DNA of 64,000 bases from NCBI GenBank assembly GCA_014871385.1, contig CM026426.1:92230268-92294267 (forward strand), written 5' to 3'. Shown piece by piece: positions 46,189 through 58,800 of this stretch (the stretch's first letter is position 1; every line of letters starts with the position of its first letter). The notes under the pieces were generated by a model. It did not search any database, had not been told where the DNA came from, and saw only the letters and a list, made by a program, of their open reading frames with translations. The stretch comes from Ceratodon purpureus. Its lineage: Eukaryota > Streptophyta > Bryopsida > Pseudoditrichales > Ditrichaceae. The position numbers were made by a program, and so were the translations under genes.

Positions 46189-49100
46189 TCAAACTGGCCA
46201 ATTTCTTTGATTTTCGGAAAAGTTTAATTGCATTTCTAAGCCAAAAGTACTGGACACTCCTTCACCCGAAATTTTCTCTAATGTGGTTTGAGGAAACTGT
46301 TTGGCCTTCCTCTGCTCAATGAGACTTCTGGTGATCTCGAAAGCACTTATGGATGAAGGCACAATTGCAGTGGTCGAAGATGGCTTGGGGACGTCTGCAG
46401 TTGGAGAAGCGTTGGGTGTCTCCTTCCTTGGTGCGGAAGACTCCGCCCCAGTATCCTGTGAGGCCTGGAACTCCAAAATCAGAGGTTGCAATCGCCACCC
46501 TCTCCCTCTCTTTGGTGGAGGTGCACATGACTGATCCTGCAGGCCTTCAACCTCATCTGAACCATCTCCAAAATCCTCGACAATCCCTGATCCACCATCA
46601 AGTTGAAACTTCAGCTCCACTTCTAACTCTATAACGAAACCACGAATGCAATTGAGATACCAAAAACCAGCTTCAAGGTGCTGAGGTTTGAACCTCTTCA
46701 ACTGCTGAGGAGTATAGATCACTGGTCAGAGCCTTTCTGAATCCACACTGCGAAATACTTGGAGAGCTTCTGAAGGTCAATTGCACCTTTTTCAAGCAGC
46801 TCTCTCTTGAAGTACCTAATCAAGTTCAACCGTCATAGATCTGAATTATACACGTCGAATTGAATGAATGGAAAATGTAAATGGAATGTAAAGACGGAAA
46901 TAATAATCATCATAGCGGTATGTCACACGCTTCACAACGTCTGCAGCTCCCGGGAATTTGGACAAATCCGACTTCTTCTCAAAAGCCTTCTCTACGCGGG
47001 TACCAAGAAATGTGGGGAATGCCTTCTCCCCTAAGAGAATACGCCAACTCTTTACATATTCGTCGGGCTGCAAGACACCCGGGATAGACTTCCACTTGAT
47101 GACAAGGTTCTCAGCCTTACGAATACCTTCAAACTCACGGGAGACGGCTTCCTCCAGCTGCAACATGAAAGTGAAGTAGTAAAGGTTCAGAAATATATGC
47201 TACAAAGAAAGAAAATATACATAATTCAGTATAATGTTTGAAGGTACAACACCCCAGCCCAAAATGATGCCTTGTTCAACCAATGTTCGAGGTCCGCCTC
47301 TTTGAATTCTGGGGCAAAAATCTGTAAGAAATCTAGGAACTAGGTGAAGAGTTCCACCACCTCAGCCAACGCGCTTTGAATTTGGCATCCACAGATGCGG
47401 GGACAATCTTTTGAAGCTTGTCCACTGTCATCTCCGGTTTAGCAACGTCACTATAATGCCGATTGATTTGGGAATAGAATAGCACGTACAGGATTAGATG
47501 AATTATTTGAAATTGCAATTCTCATGAATGAACTAATGAAGAAGTGTTTAAAATCTTACCTCGGCAAGGAAGTCATCACCATTTTTGGGATTGGCAATGG
47601 CCAATAAGTTGGTGAAGTCCTTTTTCTTAATGGTGTCGACCATGTTGTTTGAAGCCGCAGTCATAACATCCCAAACACCTGCCGCAGTTTGCACTAGAAT
47701 GGGTGTTTTCTCCTTGTAGATCCTAGCTGCTTCGTCAGATGCAACCGCAATTTCTCGCTGTAAAATAGAGTCACAATTTAGTTACTTCTAAAAAAGGGCG
47801 AGTAATAAGTTTAAAGGAAATGTAAAATATAAATTAACAAGTGCTTACGCGGTAAAGAAATGCGATGAAGACTTTGGTTGGCAAGGTAAACCACGATGGA
47901 GTAGATGGTTTCTGATACAAACATATCTGATACTCCTCTGGATTAAGTAGATCCTTGAATTCTTCCAATTTCATCACACCGAAGGAGCGAATACGGAAAA
48001 GTTTTGCCGGAAGATTACTCTTCACATGATCATTTTCTGTAGACCGGTACGAACAGACGGTAGTTAATAATATGAATAAAGTTCAAGTTGAACCAGCTAC
48101 AAGTAGTATAAACAAAATAGCGGGAGCAAATTCTTACTAGTTCATGTCGTGCATAGCATGAAGAAGGTTTCCCACATGATCGGATGGGTCAAGAACAATG
48201 CAATGCACAGAGATGTGCCACGCTGGATCCTTGGTATGATGATTGTTGATATGCCTTAACCATGCAGCAAGGCGATGGTTACCTTCCCAGACGTAGAACA
48301 TCTTCCCAAAGAATTGCTTCCAATTGAAATCGCCTTCAATCTCCAATTCAAAAGCATCATTCACTTTTTACCAACACGGGCTCGAGTCGGCCTTAATCTC
48401 CTCAGTGACATCCGCTGTCTTCTCTTTGTGGTTGTATAAGGAAATGTACATAACCTGATCTCCATCTCTGTACCCCCTAACAAAATCTCGCTCCAAATGT
48501 TGAACTTCCATTTCTCCAACAGGTCGCACTTTTGCCATTGAGTGCATCCTACACAAGGGAACAAGGATACGGGACTTCCTCTTAGGGAGAATTCGAAGGC
48601 TGTTGATGACGCCTATGGAGTCGACCTTGTGCTCTTTCCGATGAACCAATTCACTGTCTACTGCATTCGTCAAATGAGTAGGACAAGATGGAGCCGGTAA
48701 CACATCCTGTGTTTGAGTTCCCTGTCAAAATTCTTGCAAGTTTAAACTAGAGTTGAAGGCAAGGAAATTAAAAATGAAATAAACAATTATGAAGACGAAG
48801 AAAACAACTTATTTTCATACTTAAACATCTCTTTTAATAACTCAATATTAATCACAAATAATAAGTAGCACAATAGAGCTACTATCTACGTGGTGCACGC
48901 ATATAATACTCCCTAGACTGTCTACAGTTCCGATGACGGCTTCTCCTCCAAAGTCGCCTGGTTTGTTGGACAGGGCATGGCTGTATTGCCGGAAGGGCGA
49001 AGACCACATGGGCTGGCCTCCTAACTCTAATCGGCGAGGAAAGAGAAGGTGGAGACATTGGCGGAGTTCCAATCCGAGGGGATGTGGGCATGTAGCCTGG

Positions 49101-51142
49101 CAAGGCGGGCTCATAGACTAGAGAGGTAACCTGGTAAACATGGGAGGTAGGCATGTACTGTGGAGAATGGACCTCGAAAGGTCCACTACCTAAACCTATA
49201 GGGTTTGCTAAATCACACCTACAGTTTGGCTAATCAAATGAATCAAAGAGGTCTGACACGTTGATCACTGTGATTGGGGAAGTGATGGAAAGTGGTGCAT
49301 CAAAACAAACCTAGAAAAAAAGAAACACAAACCAGGTCAATTCACCATTTAATATTATGTTGTCAAGGAATCTAATCTATAATAACTTTCAAAATTAAAA
49401 ATAAAGTACCTCAGTCTCTACCGGAGTCAGGCCATCAGTTTCGGTCCCTGTATTTATTGTGGTGTCCTCCTACAGCAAATTCAGAATGAACAAATTAGAA
49501 TTTATACAAAAATCCCAAAGATATATTCAGAAAGGAATGAGTGCAATATAAACCATGATCCCCTCTCCCATAACGAGCTCTCTCCCCTCCTCGCGGTCAT
49601 CATCCAATCCTCGCCATTCTAATAGTCCCCCTCTCCATTCTATTCCTCCACTTCCCCCACATCGGCTGCAAGCATGGCATCAGGCTCCGAATGGGGGGTG
49701 GGTCGCCCTCTCTCTTGCGGCCATGCCCATCCTCCCCGCGGCCTTGGTTGCCTCCTCCACCTCCAGTGGAACCGCCATGCCCTTCGTCCTCGCGGTCCGC
49801 ATCGAATCCTCCTCTTCCCCGAGCTGAAAACCCTCGACTGAGACTACCTCGACCCTATCCCTGTCCATAGCCGCGACGGCTTCCCCCTTATCCTCTTCCC
49901 CCCACTTTCCCTTTCCTCCCAGATCCACCAAGTCTGCCCATAAAGCATCCATAAACCCACCACCCAAAACCCTGCTATGTGAATCCTTACCTCCTCCCTT
50001 GCTGCGCCGCGGTTTGAGTCGCCCTCGTCAGTCTTCATCTCGCGGTCGCCGCGGTCGTCTCTACCTGCGTCCATCCTCTCCAGAGTTGCCTCCACCTCCA
50101 TAGCCGCGGGTGCAAGTTGCAATGTTGCTTGAGTTGATACCCTCCCTCTCCCATGTCGTCCCCTACCCCTCTCTTGACCACCTACTTTCCCCCCAATAGC
50201 GGGCCCTCGGTTCGATACCTCATCCTCTCCATAGTCATGGTCGTCTCCGGGGCCTAAAGTTGGACCTAGTGAATGGACATCCTACGCACTCGTCTCATTA
50301 GGACTTCCAGGGTCTCCTCTACCTGCCCGCCTAGCATCGTGCCCCAAAGCCATCGCCTCCTCACCTTCACACGTCTCCATAATTTCTCGCCTTGCTCTAC
50401 GAGCCAAGGCTCTCAATGTCTCAGTTTCGGAATCCTCGCTGGGATCAACTAGTGCTCTCCTCGCACCTTTTACCTCTTGTTCAACCTTAAACCAATTGGC
50501 TCTCTTCACAAAGATTGAAGACGGTGACGAGTATGACAACTCAGAGTCCATTTACACTAAACAGCACAATGGCTAATGCGGCATTACATTCTAAACCAGT
50601 AAAAAATTATTCACGCAGCAAAGACACTGAATTGATTTTATAATGTTATAGCACGCAAGAAAACATGACTCACATCAACCATACTTTGAACAAGTATGAA
50701 GGAAATTTACTTCATCGGAGTTAGAGTGGCCACCCGGTTGTGAATTAGTCTCTCTTGTCGATGAGTCCTTAAAACCGAAAGAAGGTTGTGGTGTCTCCAG
50801 ATTCCGACTTGAATTGAACCCTAGTCCTTACGTCATCTCGTTCTTTTTTTCCGCGCTACTTATTACCTCATGCTCCTGAGGCTCTACCTCTAAAGCCTCA
50901 TCTCTTATCTCCAGTATGGACTCTAGTAAGAGTTTATGAATGCTACAAAATTTAAGAGCCAAAGGCAGCCCAGCTCCCCGGGCCTTCAGTGGTGCACTCA
51001 AAAGGTTACCTTTTGTGTCTACCCTCCTCCAAGACGCTCTCCTCTTTCTCGCTCTCCTATTCGTAAAGTCTGTGGAATAAGGTTTCCTTCTCCGTTTAGA
51101 AGTGACATAAGTGGAGGGGGTAGACCCTCCACTATCCTTCAT
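46189..51142 (-). pseudogene. copy A of the ParB-like gene, decayed and lacking the methyltransferase end
   Basis: Exon-by-exon match to copy B: N terminus MKDSGGSTPSTYVT (51142), acidic exon (50551-49980), short exon (near 49540-49410), CTD-like exon (49320-48895), ParB-like exon (48720-48137; conserved YVWEGNHRLAAWLRH and WHISVHCIVLD), then homologues of copy B exons 6-10 down to 46189. Lesions include TAA after EMT near 50833, TAG in the CTD-like exon, TAA before KVNDAF, a lost donor (CGCTATG for CGGTATG) near 46912 and a frameshift near 46725. Homology to copy B stops near 46310, before the methyltransferase exons. The neighbouring transposon starts 3' of that point. Confidence 0.6.
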
Positions 51143-51202
51143 GTGTCTAAGTAACCTAATGAACCTCCTCACAATAAAGGACTCTTTGGAACTTCAACCC
51201 TG

Positions 51203-51210
51203 CTTATATA
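51203..51210 (-). promoter_or_regulatory. TATA box of copy A ParB-like gene
   Basis: TATATAAG on the minus strand, about 65 bp upstream of the ATG at 51142. The identical box with flanks GAGTATATAAGCAGGG is found at 63032-63039 in copy B. Confidence 0.6.
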
Positions 51211-51974
51211 CTCCAAAATCAATCCATTCCTCAACAACTCCTCATGAAAAGATAATAGTGCACATTGACTAGAATCTTCCACTTGCTAGACTCTGAGGAA
51301 CTAAAAATAATTTCATTTTGAATTAAAGTTGATGTACAAATAAATAAAATTAAAATTAATTCAAACATCAATAAAAACAAAACTATAATTGAAATGAAGA
51401 CAAAGGATAACCCATCACAGATGGCCAGGCCAAAATTCCAGAATGAAAGACGGCTTAAACTAATCTTGGACATGCTCTTTTAAAAATTAAATCAGACAAC
51501 AATCTAAACTACCACTAAAATGAGTTAATATAACAAGACTTAAATTCTCATTTCGGCGCAAAAGATAACTTACACTGTTACTGAGGGTCTAAATAACATC
51601 TGTTACCCCTAAATCTCATTCATTTTGTATAATGCTCCCAGAAGCAGCATTAAAAAAGATGAAGCAAAGGACGACATGTTCTAATCTTATAAAACTTCTT
51701 AACAAATAGAATCTGCTCCACAATTCAAGTAATTAAAGTACTAATCTATAAAAACTTACCTCATATACTTAGCCTTGCACAAAGCAGCATTCTAATAAGT
51801 CAGCACCGTCTCTCTTTAATCATACATCCGTTATCTAACAGAATGGATTTTTATTTAGTCGTTCAGACTGTCATTCCAACTTGAATAAAATGATCAACAA
51901 CGATGCATCATTCCTCTCACTTTGCTTTCGCAACACCCCTTCGATAGTACATTCACTCCTCTCCTCTTTCTACT

Positions 51975-54143
51975 ATAGCTGCGTTGCCTGCAAACATGGG
52001 GAAGGTCTGTCTATATGCCCAAAGCATCGGAATCCATCTAAGGTTTTGCGTAGATGACGATGGTCTAGCTACAGTGTCCTCTCTTTGCCTGAGTCTTAGA
52101 TTCCATTTTCGTGAGGATACCAATAGTATTGAGGAGGACATCTTTGATGACGTTACTGCCGAGGTTACCCTCGGCCAACTTTCACCAAGAGATGAGAACA
52201 ATATGTTGTAGTGGAGACTTCTCCCTGAATCCTATAGAGTCTACGGTCTCACTCATTCTCTGATGGCTACGTCCACTGAGATCCTCACCCCCCGTCGCTC
52301 TTCTACATGCACAGTTTAGACTCCCTTACATCCTGATGTCAAGGTCAAAATCGAGCTTGGAACCGAGACCTCAGATGTCATAACACCTCATCGGGAGCTA
52401 CCTGCTACAGCCCGAGGATGCACCATCGAGGAAGCTAACGATGGAGGAGCTGGTTCCTCTTCTGGATCGATGCAAAGACATGGCGTCACCAAACATCCGC
52501 AACAAAGTCGCGACATTCAAAAAAATCACAAGGTACGGAATCATGGAAGGTATCACCAAGCTCCGTGGAAACAGTCTCTCGGCCTTTGTCCAAGAGAATA
52601 AGTTTCCTAGTCAGGGAGCTATGCGTCTCAAAGTCTTCGTCTTCAAGATGTCGGAGGTTGGGCCGGAAAGTGGTGTCGACTTGGTCAGTCGAATGCAACC
52701 TGGCGGAGGTCAGGAAAACACCAGGATCATTTTTGACCATGTAAAACGCGTGAAAAAGTGGTCGACGATGGCCTGCCATGTGTACGACGCCACTTACTGC
52801 CGCGTGATGACAATCGCCAGTTGCGACATGCAGTCCGAGGACACGGAGGCCCATCTTGTCTTCTGGAAAAACCTTAACTTCGTCATGGAGAACAATGGTG
52901 TTGCAGCGCCAAACTTCAAGGGGTTCATGGCCGATAACGCACAAGCGAATTGGAATGCAATGCAAATTCCATACGGCAATGGCAACAAAGAAGACCAAAT
53001 AGAGGACTAGGAGAGGTTGTGCTTGTTCCAGTGGACACAGAACATGGTCCAGTATACGCAAAAGCACTTTCTCAAAGAACTCTGAGAACAGCACAAGAAG
53101 ATGTGTAATCAGTACAGGAAAGCGACTAGCATGGCGGAGGCGGACACTCTGTATCACGCGTTGCGAGCTTGCTGGGTATCCACCGGGGTTGTGGGCGAGA
53201 GCGGACTTATCAAGCTCGATCAGTGGCTGTCATTCTAGCACTACCGCTTTCGCCAGTGGGGGGAATTTATGTCCACGGTATAATTTCTCTACTATGTTTT
53301 GATTTTTTTTGATACTGGTTTCCTAGCCCTAACCTACAAAACTCTAATCGGTGAATCTAACGGCACCTGTTGTCTAAAATGCAGAAATTTACGGAAGAAG
53401 AACTCACAGAGATGCCGACCTATAACCTCGCAAAAACAGTTCATAACAAGTGGCTCCAAGCTTCACGAAACAACGAGAACGACCTCTACGTTGCTACCGT
53501 GGACGATTTCGTTCGGGCTTTTCTACAGGTTGTTAACTACTACCAGTTCCTCAAAGGTGACGTATGCGGAACAGGACCATCGAAGAAGGAACAGAGGCTC
53601 CGGATGGCGGAACGCAACGCGAAGAAATGGGGAAATCCTAAACTACTCAAAGACCCCATGCTCGATATGCCAGGAGCGGATGAGTTCTGCACCCGTCAGC
53701 CTATCATGCTTGGAGCGGAAGTGTTTAGTTCACAGAAGCGAAAAGCCGACGTCCCCATCGGAGCTGACGAGGAGTCTCATTGCCCGGACAAGACAAACTT
53801 CTCTCGCCCAAGAGGCCCAAGACGTGCCGTCAGGGCTCGCCCTATGAAGATGCCCGTCATTGTAGAAGACGACTCTAAACACGACGCCGAGGTAGAAGGT
53901 ACCCAATCTCCTGCCGAAGAAGTTGATTCCCCTTTACCTTCACCTGTGAACAAGGGCGGCATTCGTCATGTCAACGCGGTTGAAGAAACGAAGGTCAACG
54001 TGAAGGAGTGGCACATTTCGAGACTTCACAAACTTTCTGCGAAGTGCTGCCGAGCCCAAAGAGCTGAAACAAAAAAGAAGTGCACTGAGAGAATCGTCAG
54101 GGGGCCTCATTGCACAGCTGCCCCAACCTACAGTGGGCTTTAG
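51975..54143 (+). pseudogene. copy A MULE-like transposase gene
   Basis: Plus-strand gene, divergent from the ParB-like gene. The start codon seen in copy B (ATG 63572) is ATA here (51975). A beta-rich N-terminal domain (51984-52320) has TAG at 52209 and 52317, then a frame change leads into 52441-53277. That part has the MULE-type layout: VYDATY, then FMADNAQANW, then CLFQWTQNM, with TAG 53008, TGA near 53083 and TAG 53235. An intron at 53278-53384 (GT..AG, phase 0) joins it to 53385-54143, with a NLAKTVHNKWLQAS motif and a basic tail ending in TAG. The D, D and C/W positions fit a MULE catalytic core; the E is not clear. Confidence 0.55.
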
Positions 54144-54151
54144 ACTAACTA

Positions 54152-54322
54152 TCGCGGAAGGTCAGGTCTTACATCCGATTGAACGTCAACATTTGTTGTC
54201 AAAGGACGCCCTTGGCTGTTGGCCATCACCTCTTCTTTGTCCTCCACCTCAACATATGGTTGAAATGGGCCAACATCGTTAGCGAGTGAAACAACAATAT
54301 CTCTAACGTCTTCCATAACCGC
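54152..54322 (-). CDS. small ORF, unknown, convergent with the transposase gene
   Basis: 56 codons from MEDVRDIVVSLANDVGPFQP to TAG at 54152, just past the end of the plus-strand gene. No known motif. It may be a first exon or chance. Confidence 0.2.
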
Positions 54323-54984
54323 TGTCCGCCACTACGGAAAAGAGCTTCACAAAACACCTACACAAAAGAGGAAGAGACATTCGATAATCTAATCCTAAAT
54401 ATCCCTAAAGAAGATGTTTGGTGGGGAAAGTTTGTATGTGAGCGGAGAGCGGAGAGCACAGAATGGAGAGCACAGAAAGGACAATTACCCAAATTTTCAA
54501 AAGCAAAGTAGACCCTATAACCGTGGAAAATTACAAAAGTAAGGCATGAGTTTGTTACTTTTTTTAAGAAAAGAGTATATTATCGTGAAATTCAGGGTTA
54601 TCGCTGGTAATAATTTCTTACGTTTATTTATTGAGGTACAAATTAGGGCTGATGTTTTGATGACGTCACGCATACAATCCTTTAGATTTGGTCCCTTATT
54701 GGATATAGATACGAGTATTCCAGCATGATGTTTTTAGATAATATAGATAATTCTAGGAATAAGAAAACTCAAAACCAGCAAAAAAGAAATGGTCTTAAAA
54801 CTTCCTGGAATATTTCAGAGTTTGTGTACAATAATGGAGTAGGTGAAACCAAGATGTACACCAAGTCAGAGTGCTTGTCTTCGTCGAAGAATTCTCCGTC
54901 TTTACATAAGACCATTCTTAGCTTAAGTGTCAAGCAACAATCTATATAAACCTCAGCAGACGTCCTTGAAGTTGTATTAGTTCA

Positions 54985-55548
54985 ATGATTTATGTAGAAC
55001 TTAAGCTTGTACTTGCTAGGAAGTTGTTTGAAGGTATCGGAGATTCATTTGAGGTCGTTGTCTGTGAAACGATTTTACAGGATTTGCTTAAGCGGATGGC
55101 GGATGGGCCTAACCCCTGGGATCATATAGATAGTAGTGCAACGCAGGGTTGGACTCTTCCGACGGTAATCACGTTTGAAGACGTCGAGAACGCTCGTGCT
55201 ATGTCGAAGAGGTGGAACCGTGAGATTGACAACAGTCCTGAATACGCATGCCTTCGGCTAGCGAGGTGGGATTACTTATCGTACAAGGGTCGCCATTGGA
55301 GTCCAAAGGACGAATACAAAGTTAATTGGTTCAACATCAACTGGAGTGTTTTTAGAAGTTCGTGGAAACTTGCAACTCCAATTTACAACGAGAGGTTAGA
55401 GACAGCGTCCCTTGGAGAACTTAGTTGCGTTGAGTTAGATCAGTTGAGGACATTGCTATTGGCCAATGGGAATCAGGTCTTGGATGTGCCGGAAGGAGAG
55501 AAAATTTCTCCAAGAGATGGTATCCGGATCTCTCTCAAGAATAGATAA
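54985..55548 (+). CDS. unknown 187-residue protein
   Basis: Starts MIYVELKLVLARKLFEG and ends TAA at 55546. It is Trp- and Asp-rich, with a regular, globular-looking sequence (WDHIDSSATQGWTLPTVITF, ARWDYLSYKGRHWSPKDEY). It lies between copies A and B on the same strand as the transposase gene. An upstream first exon is possible. No family is recognised. Confidence 0.4.
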   Translation: MIYVELKLVLARKLFEGIGDSFEVVVCETILQDLLKRMADGPNPWDHIDSSATQGWTLPTVITFEDVENARAMSKRWNREIDNSPEYACLRLARWDYLSYKGRHWSPKDEYKVNWFNINWSVFRSSWKLATPIYNERLETASLGELSCVELDQLRTLLLANGNQVLDVPEGEKISPRDGIRISLKNR

Positions 55549-55824
55549 CATGGCTATGGTTAAAGGTGAGAGTTTGAATGATTAAGAATTAAATTACAGC
55601 GCAATGTAAATTATAAGCATTTCTTTTGTAACATTTCATTCTTCAAGTTATATTTTGAGCATTACAGCTGTGACATTTCATCCTTTACATACACGGAAAC
55701 GAATTGGAAATGAGAATCATATCTACTTTAGGGTGTTTGGAGTAGAGTAGACGAAAGATTATGCAATCAATTCCAATTAAATCAAATCGAATCAGATGAA
55801 AACAATAAAAGACCGAAGCCTCCT

Positions 55825-58800
55825 TCAAATTCTAAACATGCTACAATCGCTACTTCCACTCTCAGAACTAGATGACTCTGAATCTCCTTCTACAGCCTCT
55901 GCATTGACGAATAGAAGGGCCCTGGGATCAAAAGAAGTTGGTCAACTAGAAACATATGTAAGGGCTCCAAATTGAAACGCCTGTGCTAAGCCCTCTGCAT
56001 AGTCCGGAAGTATAAAAGGCTGAATCGGGCTGGAATGAGGACGCCACGATGGAGTGGACACTGCTCTTGGCCCACGTGGCGGTGTTGCTGAAACTACTCT
56101 GCAGTAGAGAACCGATTGTGGTTAGATCGAGTATGTAGAGCTACAAAGAAAAGCAATGCTTGGATAATTTGAACAAAGAATAGAAGACTTACACCACTTA
56201 TGAGGTCTTGCTCTCTTTGGAGGCGCTTCGTCGGTGCTGCCGGCCTAGGATGTTTAGGAGGGCCCATGGCGGATGGTCTAGCCATGTACGGTTTGAGAAT
56301 GGCGTTGAATATGGCTTCGTCATCCTCAAAAGCTAGAATGTGACGACCAATAGTCTGGCAAGCCTTGACGGAGGCCCCTGAAACTCGGAGAGTAACGAAG
56401 AAATGAGAAACTGTGGAAACAATGATAGTAATAACTAAGTAGACATATGTATGAAAAGTTACCTAATCCGGCATTCCAGTTGAGGACTATGTCTCCGGGC
56501 TTTGAAAGTTCTCCAATTATGCTCTGCATCATCTCATGTGTTTTCTCCCTTGGCCCTCTCCACGGAATGTCCCCATTCATTTGTTGCGACTCCGCATCGG
56601 TCCAGTTAAAAATGGCATCACTCTCGGTAATGTTGAGGACCCCATGTATCAACTGGGATTTCTTTGTCTGGAAGGAGAAATTACTGCCACTACGAATGTA
56701 GACGCAAATCCAGAACCGCATAGTCTGCAGTCAAGGACAAGTAGTGAGTAAAATTAAGTAGAAGGGTTATCAGTAAGTAAAGAGAAGGAAATGTTTAGAT
56801 GAAATTACCAAGTTCTCGGGGTTCGTAGGAGAAGTCAGGCCGAGTACATTGACGCCCCACCAGTCCTTGAAAAGCACGAAGTCACCATCCTCAGCTTCTT
56901 CCTGGATATCCTTAGCCAGCTTCTGATGAGTGTTGTAGATGAGGCAGAGGGCACCATCTTTCTGCAGGTATTGATCTGCAAAATGGAAGATGTCGTACAC
57001 ATAACCCTTGTAGCGAGAGTTCCAAGGCGGAATACTCGCGGAGGAACGGAAACGGAAGGGACGGGAAGATTCTCAGGGATGTCCGCAATGATCAAGTCGA
57101 CTCCCAGATTGTCCTCTTGTTTGCATCCGTCCGGAACTCTGTTTTGACGGCATGCTCCAAACTAGAGGAAACAAGAAAGCAGAGTTAGAAACTATAAAAC
57201 GAGTAGAGGTGGATGTATCCAAGAAATGTCAAATTATCGGAACATACCTTGCGAATGAAGTCTTGAGTCTTGATCCAATCTGGGTCGCCTCCACCTTTTC
57301 TCTCCAGTCTCTTATTTCCCCGCAACACTGAATCCACAGATGAGTTGAAGATCCAAACCTGTGTGGAAATCAAAGCTCCAGCGGAAGAAATTGTTGGAGG
57401 ATAGAGTTTGGCCTTCCTCTGCTCAATGAGACTTCTGGAGATCTCAGAAGCACTAATGGATGAAGGCGCATTCGCTGTGGTTGAAGTTGATATTGGGATG
57501 TCTGCAGTTGGAGAAGCGTTGGGTGTCTCCTTCCCTGGTGCGGAAGACTCCGCACCAATATCCTGTGAGCCCAAGGACTTCGATCCCAGAGTTCGCAGTC
57601 GCCACGCTCTCCCTCTCTTCGGTGGAGGTGCAGATGATTGATCCTCATGTGCTTCGTCATCCTCTGAAGCTTTGGTGGAGTCTTCGACCACCGGCGCCCG
57701 GGTATTGAGTACTGATTTCACCTCGGCCTCAGAATCAACTGTAAAACCACGGAGGCAATCTAGATACCAACATCCTGCCTCCAAGTGGGGGGCTTTGTAC
57801 CTCTTCAACTCCTGAGGAGAGTAGATACACTGGTCCGAGCCTCTCGTGATCCATGAAGTAAAGTACTTCGGGATATGTTGGACAGTGATGGCGCCTTTTG
57901 GAAGAAGCTCTCTCTTGAAGTACCTAGTGAGGGCCAATTTTGAATGACTTAGTATGTGGGAGAGAGGAACGGCAGGAGTCAAAATGCACATATGTTTGAG
58001 TAAAGAATCATACCGGCAGGTGACTCGCTTGACAACATCTTCCGTTCCAGGGAATTTCGTGAAAATCGTCTTCTTATCAAAAGTCTTCTTAGCCTTGGAT
58101 CCAAGGAATGCCGGGAATGCTCTGTCCCAAAGGAGAATATGCCAACTCTTCACGTAATCGCCTGGTCGCTGAACATCAGGGGATGCATTCCAATTGATGT
58201 CCAGCTCCTCAGCCTTACACATGTCCTCGAACTCTTGGATGACCGCTTCTTCCAACTACAAGAGAAAGACAGCAGAATTAGACTACGACAATAAAAGTCG
58301 TAAAATGATAACAACATTTTCTATTTTGTAAATCAAGAAGCATACCCCTGCCCAGAATGAAGCCCTGTTTAGCCAACGGTCGAGGTCAGCTTCCTTGAAC
58401 TCTGGTGGTGGGAATCTATAAGACTGCCTTGAAGTCGGGGAGGAGTTCCACCACCTCAACCAACGAGCTTTGTACTTGGGTTCAACTGCCGCCGGCACAA
58501 TCTTCTGCAGCTTGTCCAATGTCATCTCAGGTTTGTTGACATCGCTGAAGTGGCGGTTAATCTGCAATTAGAAATGAACAGTTAGCACTAGGTTATTAGG
58601 AGTACAATGACATGGAAACAAATTAGCTAAAGTATTAGTGGATAACGAGTCACCTCAACAAGGAAGTCGTCACCATTTTTGGGATTCGCTATTGCCAAGT
58701 ACTTGGTGAAGTCCTTTTTCTTGATGGCATCAATGAAGTTGTTTGATGCCGTCGTCATTGCATCCCAAACTCCAGACCCAGATTGATCTTCTTTTGGCGT

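Noticed and set aside
49555..49827. Plus-strand Ser/Pro-rich frame inside copy A
   Set aside because: It lies opposite the acidic exon of the minus-strand gene and reads as its complement.
6541..53237. Reassignment of UAG to glutamine (as in some ulvophyte algae)
   Set aside because: TAG appears at many likely glutamine sites, but the intact M1 gene ends in TAG after a clean splice, and TGA and TAA also occur as premature stops. Methylation-driven decay explains it more simply.
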